Source: Prauserella alba
GTDB lineage: Bacteria > Actinomycetota > Actinomycetes > Mycobacteriales > Pseudonocardiaceae
Direction of reading: 5' to 3'
DNA: 64,000 nt
Assembly (NCBI RefSeq): GCF_024171735.1
Contig: NZ_JAMTCH010000005.1
Location: 496,001-560,000, forward strand
Numbering within the stretch: the first letter of the stretch is position 1; each line of letters begins with the position of its first letter. The position numbers and the translations under genes were made by a program. The notes beneath the pieces were generated by a model. The model did not search any database, was not told the origin of the DNA, and was given only the letters and a program-made list of their open reading frames with translations. Positions 45,899 through 54,533 of the stretch are shown here, one piece after another.

Positions 45899-46029
45899 CG
45901 CACACTCCCGCGGTCTGACCGTTCCCGGCGATCGGCCGGTGGCCGGGATCGTCGCAGGTCCGGCCGCGATCTTTCTAGCACCGAGGTGGCGGGTTCCACC
46001 GATCGCGGGTGCGTGATCGGCCGAACGCC

Positions 46030-47196
46030 TCAGCTCCGATGTAGCTGGTGCAGGCGCTCTACGGCTTCGTCGAGCACTTCGTCACGTTTGCTGAACGCGA
46101 ACCGCAGCACGTGATTCCACTCGTCCGGGTGGTCGGTGAAGACCTTGACGGGGACCGCCGCGACGCCGGCGAGTTCGGGGAGGCGCCACGCGAGGTCCTC
46201 GGCGTCGGTGAACCCGAGCGGTCGCACGTCGGCGCACACGAAGTAGGTGCCCGCGCTGGGCCACACCGCGAACCCGGCCTCGGTCAGGCCCTTGGACAGC
46301 CGGTCGCGCTTGGCCGCCAGCGACGTCCGCAGCTGTTCGACCCAGCCGAGCTCGTGTTCGAGTGCGTACGCGACGGCCGGCTGCAGCGGCCCGCCGGAGA
46401 CGAACGTGAGGAACTGTTTCGTGGTCCTCACCGCTGCGACCAGTTCCGCGGGCGCGCACACCCAGCCGATCTTCCAGCCGGTGCAGTTGAACGTCTTCCC
46501 CGCGCTCGAGATCGACACGGTGCGTTCGCGCATGCCGGGCAGGGTCGCGAGCGGGGTGTGCTCGATGTCGTCGAACGTCAGGTGTTCGTACACCTCGTCC
46601 TGCACTGCGATCAGGTCGCCCTCGACGCACACCTCGGCGATGGCGGTCAGCTCGTCGTGGGTGAACACGGTGCCGGTCGGATTGTGCGGCGAGTTGACCA
46701 GGATCGCGCGGGTGCGCGGTGTGACGGCGGCGCGCAGCGCGTCGACGTCGAGGGCGAAGCGTTCGCCGTCGGATGTCAGCGCGACCGTGCGGCGCTCCGC
46801 GCCCGACATGGCGATCGCGGCGGCGTACGAGTCGTAGTACGGCTCGATGGCGATCACCTCGTCGCCGCGGTCGGCCAGTGCGAGCAGCGACGCGGCGATC
46901 GCCTCGGTGGCACCGGCCGTGACCAGCACCTCCGTGTCGGGGTCGTAGTGGAGGCCGTAGCGCGTGCGGTGCTCGGCGACGGCGCGGCGCAGTTCGGGGC
47001 GTCCCGGCCCGGGCGGGTACTGGTTGGCACCGCCGTACAGGGCGTCCCTGGCGGCGTCGAGCATCCCGGCGGGACCGTCGGTGTCGGGGAACCCCTGGCC
47101 GAGATTGACCGCGCCGGTGCGCGTGGCCAGCGCCGTCATCTCCGCGAAGACGGTCGACGTGAACGGTTGGAGGCGGGCAGCGAGAGGTGGGCGCAC
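46030..47196 (-). CDS. Class I/II PLP-dependent aminotransferase (DapC/kynurenine aminotransferase type)
   Basis: A 388-residue aminotransferase: NLGQGFPDTDGP near the N terminus, VTAGATEAI, NSPHNPTGTVF, DEVYEHLTFD and SSAGKTFNCTGWKIGW with the PLP-binding Lys234. The sequence type matches the actinobacterial N-succinyldiaminopimelate aminotransferase used for lysine and peptidoglycan precursors, which is hard to separate from methionine/kynurenine aminotransferases by sequence. The start is divergent from the DUF445 gene, 29 nt apart, so their promoters overlap the coding ends. Confidence 0.9.
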   Translation of the reverse strand: MRPPLAARLQPFTSTVFAEMTALATRTGAVNLGQGFPDTDGPAGMLDAARDALYGGANQYPPGPGRPELRRAVAEHRTRYGLHYDPDTEVLVTAGATEAIAASLLALADRGDEVIAIEPYYDSYAAAIAMSGAERRTVALTSDGERFALDVDALRAAVTPRTRAILVNSPHNPTGTVFTHDELTAIAEVCVEGDLIAVQDEVYEHLTFDDIEHTPLATLPGMRERTVSISSAGKTFNCTGWKIGWVCAPAELVAAVRTTKQFLTFVSGGPLQPAVAYALEHELGWVEQLRTSLAAKRDRLSKGLTEAGFAVWPSAGTYFVCADVRPLGFTDAEDLAWRLPELAGVAAVPVKVFTDHPDEWNHVLRFAFSKRDEVLDEAVERLHQLHRS

Positions 47197-47225
47197 GAGA
47201 ATCGATCCTCACGGACAATGCGGGT

Positions 47226-48584
47226 GTGGAGCAACCGAGTGACGACGTGACTTCCGGCGCCGGGACGTCCGGTACCGCGACCAGCAGCGGCCCGGCCCCC
47301 GGTGCGCCGGCCCCGGGGCGGGTGCCGTCCGGTGGCCTCGCCGGTGAGGACGTGAAACAGCAGGGTCTGCGCCGGATGAAGCGCGTGGCGCTCGGGTTCC
47401 TGCTCGGTGCGGCGGTGGTGTTTCTGCTGGCCAGGTGGGCCGAGAGCGAGGGCTGGCCCGGGTGGGTCGGGTACGTGCGCGCCGCGGCCGAGGCCGGCAT
47501 GATCGGTGGGCTCGCCGACTGGTTCGCGGTCACGGCGCTGTTCCGGCATCCGCTGGGGATCAGGATCCCGCACACGGCGATCATTCCCAGCAAGAAGAAC
47601 GTGCTGGGCGAGAGCCTCGGTGACTTCGTCGGGGCGAACTTCCTGTCCGAACCGGTCGTGCGGGACAAGTTGCAGCGCCTCGAGGTGTCGCGGCGCACGG
47701 GTGAGTGGCTGGCCCGGCCGGACAACGCCGAGCGGGTGACGTCGGAACTGTCGACCGTCGTGCGCGGCGCCGTGACCGTGCTGCGCGACGAGGACGTGCA
47801 GGCCGTGCTGGAACAGGCCGTCGTGCGCCGCGTCGTCGACCGCGAATGGGGGCCGCCGCTGGGCAAGCTCCTCGAACAGGTGCTGACCGACGGTGCGCAC
47901 TACCGTTTCGTCGACCTGATGTGCGACCGCGCGTACGACTGGGTGCGCACCAACCACGCCACGGTGCTGCGCGTGGTGTCGGAGCGGGCGCCGTCGTGGT
48001 CGCCGCGGTTCGTCGACGAGATGCTGGCCGACAAGGTGTACGGAGAGGTGCTGACGTTCGCCTGGGCCGTCAAGACCGACGTCAACCACCCGATGCGGCT
48101 GGCGCTCGACCGGTTCGCGAGCGAGTTCGCCCAGGACCTGCAGAAGGATCCGGAGACGATGGCGCGTGCGGATGCCGTGAAGCGCCAGCTCGTCGAGCAT
48201 CCCGAGGTGAAGAAGCTGATCGGCTCGGCGTGGGCGACCGCGAAGGACATGCTGCTCACTGCCGCCGAGGACCCGTCGAGTGAGCTGCGCACACGCGTGC
48301 GCGAGGGGCTGCGCACGTTGGGTGAGCGGTTGCAGGCGGACGCGGAACTGGCCAGGAAGGTCGACGGCTGGGTCGAGGACGTGGCTGCGCACGTCGTGCG
48401 GCACTACTCACGGGAGATCACGACGATCATCACCGACACGGTCGAACGCTGGGACGCGGAGGAGACCTCCCGCAAGGTCGAGCTCCAGGTGGGCCGCGAT
48501 CTGCAGTTCATCCGCATCAACGGCACCGTCGTCGGCGCCCTCGCGGGACTGGTCATCTACACGGTCGGCGAGCTGTTGTTCTGA
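47226..48584 (+). CDS. DUF445 membrane-anchored protein
   Basis: A 452-residue DUF445 (YjiN-type) protein. After a Gly/Ala/Pro-rich N terminus comes a transmembrane helix (VALGFLLGAAVVFLLARWA), the family core AEAGMIGGLADWFAVTALFRHPLGIRIPHTAIIPSKKNVLGESLGDFV in pieces, long helices (FVDEMLADKVYGEVLTFAWAV; VREGLRTLGERLQADAELAR) and a C-terminal hydrophobic helix (GTVVGALAGLVIYTVGELLF). Function unknown. The GTG at 47226 is used because the domain and spacing fit; the frame opens further into the neighbouring gene. Confidence 0.88.
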   Translation: MEQPSDDVTSGAGTSGTATSSGPAPGAPAPGRVPSGGLAGEDVKQQGLRRMKRVALGFLLGAAVVFLLARWAESEGWPGWVGYVRAAAEAGMIGGLADWFAVTALFRHPLGIRIPHTAIIPSKKNVLGESLGDFVGANFLSEPVVRDKLQRLEVSRRTGEWLARPDNAERVTSELSTVVRGAVTVLRDEDVQAVLEQAVVRRVVDREWGPPLGKLLEQVLTDGAHYRFVDLMCDRAYDWVRTNHATVLRVVSERAPSWSPRFVDEMLADKVYGEVLTFAWAVKTDVNHPMRLALDRFASEFAQDLQKDPETMARADAVKRQLVEHPEVKKLIGSAWATAKDMLLTAAEDPSSELRTRVREGLRTLGERLQADAELARKVDGWVEDVAAHVVRHYSREITTIITDTVERWDAEETSRKVELQVGRDLQFIRINGTVVGALAGLVIYTVGELLF

Positions 48585-48589
48585 CACTT

Positions 48590-48624
48590 CGGGCTCAGGC
48601 CGGCTGGATGCCGGCCTGAGCCCG
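48590..48624 (+). terminator. Terminator after the DUF445 gene
   Basis: Perfect 15-bp stem (CGGGCTCAGGCCGGC with GCCGGCCTGAGCCCG), 5-nt loop, starting 6 nt after the stop codon. Confidence 0.85.
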
Positions 48625-48801
48625 GTGTGCTCGCGCGGTCACCGGGTGGTGCGCCGCTGCCGGTTGCGATGTGTCACCGGGCGGCCGCGCTCCGCGTGGT
48701 CCGGTCCACTCGTAGTGTGGTCCATCCCACTCAAGAGGGTGAGGTTATCCACAGCGGGTGCAGTTGTCCACGTAGTTGTCCACAGGCTCAGCGGGTTGTG
48801 G

Positions 48802-49314
48802 TCAACCGGCGGTGGAGTCGTCGTCGCCCGTGGAGCCCGCGCGCTTGCGGAACGTGCGCGCCTTGACGCGGTTACCGCAGACCTGCATCGAACACCAGGT
48901 GCGCGACCGGTTGCGGGACTCGTCGTAGAACGCCCACAGGCAGTCGTCGGCCGGGCAGATCTTGATGCGGCGCCAGTCGCCGAGTACGCCCAGCCGCATC
49001 GCCGCCGTGAAGACTGCCGACACGGCGTCGTCGGCGACGAGCTGCGGATCGGCGGCGGGGGAGACCCGGAACGCGACGTCGAGGGGTATCCGCAGTTCGC
49101 GAGCGGTGTCCGCGGTGCCGGGCCCGGGGGCCGGATCGCCGGCTGCTTCGCGGAGTGCCCGGCGGGCGCGGGTCGCGTCCTCGATCGGCCCCGGTGTCAA
49201 CTCCCGTGCGTGCGCCCATGCATGCCACTCGGCGGCGGAGCGCAGTACATCGGTGTCGTCCTCGACGTCGAGCGTGTTGAGGAAGTCCAGTACCAACTTC
49301 ACGTCCGCATTCAC
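48802..49314 (-). CDS. CGNR zinc-finger transcription factor
   Basis: A 170-residue protein. The N-terminal part (LVLDFLNTLDVEDDTDVLRSAAEWHAWA) is the ABATE-type ligand domain; the C terminus is a CGNR zinc finger (KICPADDCLWAFYDESRNRSRTWCSMQVCGNRVKARTFRKR) with four Cys. Such proteins regulate stress or catabolic genes in actinobacteria; the target is unknown. The GTG at 49314 (MNADVKL) has only a weak ribosome site, so the message may be leaderless. Confidence 0.9.
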   Translation of the reverse strand: MNADVKLVLDFLNTLDVEDDTDVLRSAAEWHAWAHARELTPGPIEDATRARRALREAAGDPAPGPGTADTARELRIPLDVAFRVSPAADPQLVADDAVSAVFTAAMRLGVLGDWRRIKICPADDCLWAFYDESRNRSRTWCSMQVCGNRVKARTFRKRAGSTGDDDSTAG

Positions 49315-49470
49315 GTCACCAGTGTATTGGAGACAGTGGTTGCGCCCGGAGGTCGTAACCGGCATCATGCATTCATCGGTTATGAAAGAGGTCTGCAGCG
49401 GGGTGGGCGTGCCCGTAGTTCCGCGGTGACGCCGTTCCGGTGTGATGGAGCGAGCGCAAGGAGGCGCTGA

Positions 49471-49836
49471 ATGAGTGCATCGGTGACGTTGGGCTGTGTC
49501 GCCCTGGACTGCCCCGAGCCGTATCGGCTGGCGGACTTCTACGGGAAACTTCTCGGCTGGAAACTCGACCCGGACTCGGACGACGAGTGGGTAACGCTCG
49601 TGAACCCGGACGGCGGGGCGGACATCAGTTTCCAGCGCGATCCGGACTACCGGCCGTCGACGTGGCCGTCGAACGAGCGACCGCAGATGCTGCACCTCGA
49701 CTTCACGGTCGAGGACCTCGACTCCGCACACCAGCGGACGCTGGAGCTCGGTGCGCGGCTGCTCGACGACAAGCCCGAGACCTTCCGCGTCTACGCCGAC
49801 CCGGACGGACATCCGTTCTGCCTCTGCGCGTGTTGA
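49471..49836 (+). CDS. VOC-superfamily (glyoxalase-like) protein
   Basis: A 121-residue protein of the vicinal oxygen chelate fold: LGCVALDCPEPYRLADFYGKLLGWKLD, WVTLVNPDGGADISFQRD, LHLDFTVEDLDSAHQRTLELGARLLDD, FRVYADPDGHPFCLC. One such unit forms half of a dimeric metal site. Function could be drug or metabolite binding; no substrate can be named. AAGGAGG precedes the ATG. Confidence 0.9.
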   Translation: MSASVTLGCVALDCPEPYRLADFYGKLLGWKLDPDSDDEWVTLVNPDGGADISFQRDPDYRPSTWPSNERPQMLHLDFTVEDLDSAHQRTLELGARLLDDKPETFRVYADPDGHPFCLCAC

Positions 49837-49879
49837 GGCCTGCCTGCCGAGGTCCGGCTGTGAGGTCCGGCTTGAGGTC

Positions 49880-50332
49880 TCAGCCCAGCTTGAGCGGGTC
49901 GTGGAACGGATCCGTGTCGTCGTCACGCCGGCCGCGGTGCGTGTCTGAACGTGGTTCGGCGGGAGCGGATCCGCTGCTCGGCGCGAAGGCTGCCTGGGGG
50001 CCGAGGATGCGGGCGATGTCGACGTCCTGGCCGACGCGGCTGTGCACGAGGTCGACGTGCTTCTCGGTGGCCTGCCGGATCGCCTGAGCGATCGTCGCGT
50101 TGATCGACGACGCCAGGGATGGCGCGTTGGTGTTGTTCAGCGCGTTGTCCGACAGTTCCACGGACTGCACGATGCCGCCGGCCCCGGCTGTCACGGTCAC
50201 CGTGCCGTCGGGGGAGGTCGCCGTGGCTCGTAGAGAATGGAGCTGCGTTCTCGCCTGGTCCAGAGTCGACAGCAGCTCGTCGAACTCGGTTCTCCGTTGC
50301 TTGTTCTCGTTGCGCCGAGGCAGCACCGCCAC
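49880..50332 (-). CDS. YbaB/EbfC-family DNA-binding protein
   Basis: A 150-residue protein with the YbaB fold: a helical start (FDELLSTLDQARTQLHSLRATAT), a central sheet (DGTVTVTAGAGGIVQSVELSDNAL) and a C-terminal helix (ASSINATIAQAIRQATEKHVDLV), then a charged disordered tail. Members bind DNA or associate with ESX/secretion loci in actinobacteria. It is not beside recR/dnaX, so it is an accessory member. The GTG at 50332 is the annotated start; upstream starts are possible. Confidence 0.82.
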   Translation of the reverse strand: MAVLPRRNENKQRRTEFDELLSTLDQARTQLHSLRATATSPDGTVTVTAGAGGIVQSVELSDNALNNTNAPSLASSINATIAQAIRQATEKHVDLVHSRVGQDVDIARILGPQAAFAPSSGSAPAEPRSDTHRGRRDDDTDPFHDPLKLG

Positions 50333-50550
50333 CGATCCGTCGCTCGGCTTTGTTCAGTAGCTCGAGGTGTGCGCCGGTCGGCGATGCTGACGGCGTAACC
50401 CTGCTCATTTCCCCTCGTCAGTATCCCCGCGCGGGTGCGCGTTCCCCCGGGATGACGCCCGGGACGATAGCACCCGACCTGCGCCGGAAGGCGCCGATGA
50501 GGCGGGCTCACCCGGCCCGGCTGGGGGTGTTCGGCGTCATACGCGAAGGG

Positions 50551-50569
50551 TGCAAGCAGGGTGCTTGCA
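50551..50569. promoter_or_regulatory. Dyad TGCAAGCA-GGG-TGCTTGCA upstream of the XRE regulator
   Basis: Perfect 8-bp arms with a 3-nt spacer, 52 nt before the XRE gene start, followed by AATAGCTAGCAC which could include a -10. Probably the operator of the XRE regulator (autoregulation), inferred from position. Confidence 0.55.
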
Positions 50570-50620
50570 ATAGCTAGCACTCGTGGTTACCGTGGAAAAC
50601 GTCGTAGGGAGGTGGCAGGC

Positions 50621-51115
50621 GTGACGGGGAAGTCGGACGGAGCCGAGCATCGCGGCGATGTCGACGGCGACCGCGACGACCGCCCCGGAGCAGGCGCGGG
50701 TGACGACGCGACCGGGCCGATGGACAAGATGGCCGACATCGGCCGGGACATCGGGTCGTACATCCGGCAGCAACGCAGCAGCGCCAAGATCTCCCTGCGG
50801 CAGCTGTCCAAACTGGCCGGTGTTTCCAACCCGTATCTGAGCCAGATCGAACGCGGGGTCCGCAAGCCCAGCGCGGAGATCCTGCAGCAGATCGCCAAGG
50901 GGTTGCGAATCTCGGCGGAGGCGCTCTACGTGCAGGCCGGAATTCTCGACGACCTGCCGGAAGGGGGCCCGGTGCTCGATGCGATCCGCGCCGACACCGA
51001 GCTTTCCGAGCGCCAGAAGACGGTTCTGCTCGACGTCTACGAGTCGTTCCGCAGGCAGAACCGCGAACAGAGCACGCCCGGAACCGAACCCGAACAGCCG
51101 CACGCCGAGGAGTGA
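50621..51115 (+). CDS. XRE-family helix-turn-helix regulator upstream of the HbhA-like gene
   Basis: A 164-residue regulator. An Asp/Gly-rich start (DGDRDDRPGAGAGDD) precedes the XRE domain, about residues 38-95 (IGSYIRQQRSSAKISLRQLSKLAGVSNPYLSQIERGVRKPSAEILQQIAKGL in parts). The C terminus has LSERQKTVLLDVYESFRRQN. The gene order XRE regulator, HbhA-like protein, DUF2516 protein matches the Rv0474-Rv0476 block of Mycobacterium. GGGAGG lies 9 nt before the GTG at 50621. The stop is 6 nt before the hbhA-like ATG. Confidence 0.9.
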   Translation: MTGKSDGAEHRGDVDGDRDDRPGAGAGDDATGPMDKMADIGRDIGSYIRQQRSSAKISLRQLSKLAGVSNPYLSQIERGVRKPSAEILQQIAKGLRISAEALYVQAGILDDLPEGGPVLDAIRADTELSERQKTVLLDVYESFRRQNREQSTPGTEPEQPHAEE

Positions 51116-51121
51116 GCCGAC

Positions 51122-51892
51122 ATGGCTACCGAGACCGCCAAGACCGAGACCACGAAGACCGAGACCGGAAAGAACGAGACGGACGGTGCCAAGACGCCCG
51201 TCGACCAGCTCAAGACGCCGCTGCTCGCCGCCCTGGGCGCGGGCAACCTCGCGAGCCATGCCGTGAACGATGCGCTCGCCAAGGCCAAGGAGCGTTACGC
51301 CGACGGCGGTGACGTCGTCCGCAAGAGCGTCGAGGACGCCAAGAAGGGCTTCGAGGACGCGAAGAAGAACATCGAGGAGCTGCCGTCCGAGCTCGAGGGG
51401 CTCCGGGACAAGCTCGACCCGGCGGAACTGCGCAAGCTGCTCGACGAGTACACGGACGCCGCGCTGAAGCTGTACCACCGGCTGGCCGAGTCCGGCGAGG
51501 AGGCCTGGGACAAGCTGCTCGCGCAGCCGCAGGTCAGGAAGGCCACCGACCAGCTGGGCGAGACGTTCCAGACCGTGCAGGTGCGCGTGGACGGTGCCAC
51601 GGCCGACGTGCGCAAGGGCATCGACGGCGTCGTCTCGAGGGTGACGTCGACGGTGCGCGGTGCTGGTGAGGAGGCCGGCGAGGTCGTCGAGGCGACCGCG
51701 GAGAAGGTTTCCGGCGCCGCCGAGAAGGCCGAGGCGAGCGTCGAGGAGGCGACCACGCCCGCCAAGCCGAAGACCACCACCAAGTCGTCGACCACGTCGA
51801 GCGCTTCGAGTGCGAAGTCGACCACCACGCGCCGCACCACCAGCGCCGCGAAGAAGTCGACGGGTTCCACCGGCTCGAAGAGCGACAAGTGA
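51122..51892 (+). CDS. HbhA-like heparin-binding/apolipoprotein-like helical protein
   Basis: A 256-residue protein. After a Thr/Lys start (ETAKTETTKTETGKNETDG) there is a long coiled-coil/amphipathic helical part (ALGAGNLASHAVNDALAKAKERYADG; KKGFEDAKKNIEELPSELEGLRDKL; LLDEYTDAALKLYHRLAESGEEAWD), and a C-terminal tail rich in Lys, Thr, Ala and Ser (TTRRTTSAAKKSTGSTGSK). In mycobacteria HbhA is surface-located and binds heparan sulfate through its Lys-rich tail and is linked to lipid inclusions; here the role is likely cell-surface or lipid-associated, inferred from synteny. There is no signal peptide. AGGAGTGAG precedes the ATG. Confidence 0.87.
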   Translation: MATETAKTETTKTETGKNETDGAKTPVDQLKTPLLAALGAGNLASHAVNDALAKAKERYADGGDVVRKSVEDAKKGFEDAKKNIEELPSELEGLRDKLDPAELRKLLDEYTDAALKLYHRLAESGEEAWDKLLAQPQVRKATDQLGETFQTVQVRVDGATADVRKGIDGVVSRVTSTVRGAGEEAGEVVEATAEKVSGAAEKAEASVEEATTPAKPKTTTKSSTTSSASSAKSTTTRRTTSAAKKSTGSTGSKSDK

Positions 51893-51903
51893 GCTGACGG
51901 TCC

Positions 51904-51948
51904 ACACCTCGGGCTCCGGTTGTTACCGCAACCGGAGCCCGAAGTGTG
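51904..51948 (+). terminator. Terminator after the HbhA-like gene
   Basis: Perfect 13-bp core stem (CGGGCTCCGGTTG with CAACCGGAGCCCG), 6-nt loop; with one mismatch it extends to 19 bp. Confidence 0.85.
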
Positions 51949-51975
51949 TTCGGCGTCTGACGTACGCTGAGTGGC

Positions 51976-52272
51976 GTGCCGTATCTCGCGTACTGGATCG
52001 TGTTCGCCATCGACTGGGCAGGCACTCTTGTCGGCCTCGTCGCCTTCGTGCACGCGCTCACCCAGCGTTCCGACGCCTATACCGCAGCCGACCGGCACAC
52101 GAAGCCGATGTGGCTGGGCATCACGGGTGGTGCGACCCTCGCGATGCTGCTGTTCAACTTCTACGGCGCCGGGTTGATCTTCTGGCTGGCCGGCATCGTG
52201 GCGGCGCTCGTCTACCTCGTGGACGTACGCCCCAAGCTGATCGAGGTGCAGCGCGGCGGTTCCTCCTGGTGA
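51976..52272 (+). CDS. DUF2516 small membrane protein
   Basis: A 98-residue protein with three hydrophobic helices (YLAYWIVFAIDWAGTLVGLVAFVH; MWLGITGGATLAMLLFNF; LIFWLAGIVAALVYLVDV) and the family ending RPKLIEVQRGG. It follows the HbhA-like gene as in mycobacteria. The start is GTG (51976). Function unknown. Confidence 0.88.
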   Translation: MPYLAYWIVFAIDWAGTLVGLVAFVHALTQRSDAYTAADRHTKPMWLGITGGATLAMLLFNFYGAGLIFWLAGIVAALVYLVDVRPKLIEVQRGGSSW

Positions 52273-52371
52273 CGTGCCGAGTCCCGACGACGCCCGGGGC
52301 TCCGGCCCGCTGACGTGCGGGGCTCCGACGTGCCGCGACCCGGCGGTGGCGGCGTGGCCTACGGTGGCGAC

Positions 52372-52911
52372 GTGAATGACTGGAACATCGCGGGGACGCT
52401 CACGGTGCAGGCGGCCGCCGAGCGCCGGGACCTCATGGCCGAACCGGTCGTGGCTGCGCTCGACTCCGTCAAGGCACCGGTCGGCATCGCCGAGATCGAT
52501 CCGGACCTCGCCGACACCGCCGCGTTCTGCGAGGCGTACTCGTCGCCGCTCGACGCGTCGGCCAACTGTGTCGTCGTCGCAGGCAAACGTGCGGGTGAGG
52601 TGCGCTACGCCGCCGCGCTCGTGCTCGCGACGACCCGCGCCGACGTCAACAACGTCATCCGCAAGACCATGGACGTGCGCAAGGTGTCGTTCGCCCCGAT
52701 GGACGAGGCCGTCGAGCTGACGAACATGGCCTACGGCGGAATCACGCCGATCGGCCTGCCCCCGGACTGGCCGATCCTCGTCGACGCCGCGGTCGCCCGC
52801 GCGCCGGAACTCATCGTGGGCAGCGGCATCCGGGGCAGCAAACTGCTCGTCACCGGGACGGCCCTCGCCGCCCTTCCGGGCGCCGAGGTCATCGACGAGC
52901 TCGCCAAGTAG
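52372..52911 (+). CDS. YbaK/EbsC-domain protein (possible aminoacyl-tRNA deacylase)
   Basis: A 179-residue protein whose core is a YbaK/ProX-type domain: SANCVVVAGKRAGEVRYAAALVLATTRADVNNVIRK and VELTNMAYGGITPIGLPPDWPILVDAAV in sections. The conserved Lys (GKRAGE) and the GGITPIGLP loop match the editing-domain fold that removes wrongly attached amino acids from tRNA. GTG at 52372 is used. It reads with the genes following it, 56 nt before the SRPBCC gene. Confidence 0.88.
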   Translation: MNDWNIAGTLTVQAAAERRDLMAEPVVAALDSVKAPVGIAEIDPDLADTAAFCEAYSSPLDASANCVVVAGKRAGEVRYAAALVLATTRADVNNVIRKTMDVRKVSFAPMDEAVELTNMAYGGITPIGLPPDWPILVDAAVARAPELIVGSGIRGSKLLVTGTALAALPGAEVIDELAK

Positions 52912-52967
52912 AACCGGGCTCGCGCCCGGCCGGACGCGGACCCGCCACACCATCACAGGGAGAGCAC

Positions 52968-53408
52968 ATGGGACAGGTCACCGCCACCGCCGAGCGGACG
53001 ATCGACGCGCCCGCCGACAGGGTGCGCACGCTCATCGCCGACTACGCCGACACCAGGCCGAAGATCCTCACCGAGGCCTACCGTGACTACTCCGTCAGCG
53101 AGGGCGGCACCGGTGCGGGCACGGTCGCGACCTGGAAGCTGCAGGCCACGTCGAAGCGGGTGCGGGACGTCGCCGCCACTGTCACCGAGCCGAAGCCGGG
53201 CACGATCGTGGAGACCGACGCCAACTCGAGCATGGTCACCACGTGGACCGTCGCCGAGGCTGGCGACAAGTCGACCGTGCGTATCGAGACCAGCTGGCAG
53301 GGAGCGGGCGGTATCGGCGGCTTCTTCGAGAAGACGTTCGCGCCCGCCGGACTCAAGCGCATCTACGACGGCGTGCTCGACAACCTGGCAAAGGTGGCCA
53401 CGGCGTGA
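52968..53408 (+). CDS. SRPBCC/polyketide-cyclase-like protein
   Basis: A 146-residue START-like fold protein: VTATAERTIDAPADRVRTLIADYADT, GAGTVATWKLQATSKRVRDV, TWTVAEAGDKSTVRIETSW and FFEKTFAPAGLKRIYDGVLDNLAKV. It should bind a hydrophobic small molecule. AGGGAGAGCAC precedes the ATG. The stop overlaps the next start by 4 bp, so it is made with the oxidoreductase. Confidence 0.88.
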   Translation: MGQVTATAERTIDAPADRVRTLIADYADTRPKILTEAYRDYSVSEGGTGAGTVATWKLQATSKRVRDVAATVTEPKPGTIVETDANSSMVTTWTVAEAGDKSTVRIETSWQGAGGIGGFFEKTFAPAGLKRIYDGVLDNLAKVATA

Positions 53409-54418
53409 CGGCGGCCGGTGACAACGCGGTGGAGATCCGGCTCGCCGAGCGGCCCCACGGCGAGCCCACGATGGCGAACTTCGAGATCGCCGACGTCGAC
53501 ACCCCGCAGCCTGGACCCGGCCAGGTGCTCGTCCGCAACACGTGGCTGTCGGTCGATCCGTACATGCGCGGGCGGATGAGCTCGGCGAAGTCGTACGCCG
53601 CGCCCTACGAGGTGGGCGAAGCGATGACCGGTGGTGCGGTCGGCGAGGTCGTCGCGTCGAACGCCGACGGCCTGGCCGTCGGCGACACCGTGCTGCACCA
53701 GCTCGGCTGGCGCACGCACGCGATCGTCGACGCCGACAATGCCGCGAAGATCGACGTCACGTCGGCGCCCGCCCCGGCCTACCTCGGCGTGCTCGGCATG
53801 CCGGGGCTGACGGCCTACGCCGGGCTGTTCGACGTGGCCCGGTTCGCCGAGGGCGACGCAGTGTTCGTGTCCGGTGCGGCCGGCGCGGTGGGGTCGATGG
53901 TCGGACAGCTGGCCAAACTGCGCGGCGCGTCCCGGGTGATCGGCAGTGCCGGATCCGCCGAGAAGGTGCGATGGCTGACCGAGGAGCTCGGGTTCGACGC
54001 GGCGTTCAACTACAAGGACGGGCCCGTCACCGACCAGTTGCAGGACGCCGCCCCGGACGGGATCGACGTCTACTTCGACAACGTCGGCGGGGAGCACCTC
54101 GAAGCCGCCATCGGCTCGATGAACCTCGGCGGGCGGATCGCGATCTGCGGGATGATCTCGCAGTACAACGCGACCGAGCCCCAGCCGGGACCGCGCAACC
54201 TGGTGCAGTTCATCGCCAAGCGGCTCACGATGCGCGGGTTCCTGGTGGGCGACCACCTCGACGCGCGCCCGCGGTTCGTCGACGACGTCGCGCCGCTGGT
54301 GGGTGACGGATCGATCGTCTACAGCGAGACCGTGGTCGAGGGCATCCGGAACGCTCCGCAGGCGTTCCTCGACCTGCTCGCGGGCTCCAACACGGGCAAG
54401 ATGCTCGTCCGCGTGTGA
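53405..54418 (+). CDS. NADP-dependent medium-chain oxidoreductase (prostaglandin/curcumin reductase type)
   Basis: A 337-residue zinc-free medium-chain reductase: LSVDPYMRGRMSSAKSYAAPYEVGEAM, LGVLGMPGLTAYAGLFDVARF, VSGAAGAVGSMVGQLAKLRG (nucleotide fold), VYFDNVGGEHLEAAI and ICGMISQYNA. The family reduces alpha,beta-unsaturated ketones/aldehydes with NADPH. GTG at 53405 overlaps the SRPBCC stop. A strong terminator follows. Confidence 0.92.
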   Translation: MTAAGDNAVEIRLAERPHGEPTMANFEIADVDTPQPGPGQVLVRNTWLSVDPYMRGRMSSAKSYAAPYEVGEAMTGGAVGEVVASNADGLAVGDTVLHQLGWRTHAIVDADNAAKIDVTSAPAPAYLGVLGMPGLTAYAGLFDVARFAEGDAVFVSGAAGAVGSMVGQLAKLRGASRVIGSAGSAEKVRWLTEELGFDAAFNYKDGPVTDQLQDAAPDGIDVYFDNVGGEHLEAAIGSMNLGGRIAICGMISQYNATEPQPGPRNLVQFIAKRLTMRGFLVGDHLDARPRFVDDVAPLVGDGSIVYSETVVEGIRNAPQAFLDLLAGSNTGKMLVRV

Positions 54419-54460
54419 GGCGGTGGCCCGCCCAACGCCCATCCGGGTTGCAGCAGTGGT

Positions 54461-54502
54461 CGCCGCCGGTTCGCGCACTTTCGGGGGCGCGAACCGGCGG
54501 CG
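54461..54502. terminator. Bidirectional terminator
   Basis: Perfect 16-bp stem (CGCCGCCGGTTCGCGC with its complement at 54487-54502), 10-nt loop, between two convergent genes. Confidence 0.88.
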
Positions 54503-54533
54503 CGTCTCGGTGGGCCGGCGAGTGCCCGTCACC

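Noticed and set aside
50570-50590. CIRCE (HrcA) element near the XRE gene
   Set aside because: CTAGCACTC is present, but the matching GAGTGCTAG arm after 9 nt is missing.
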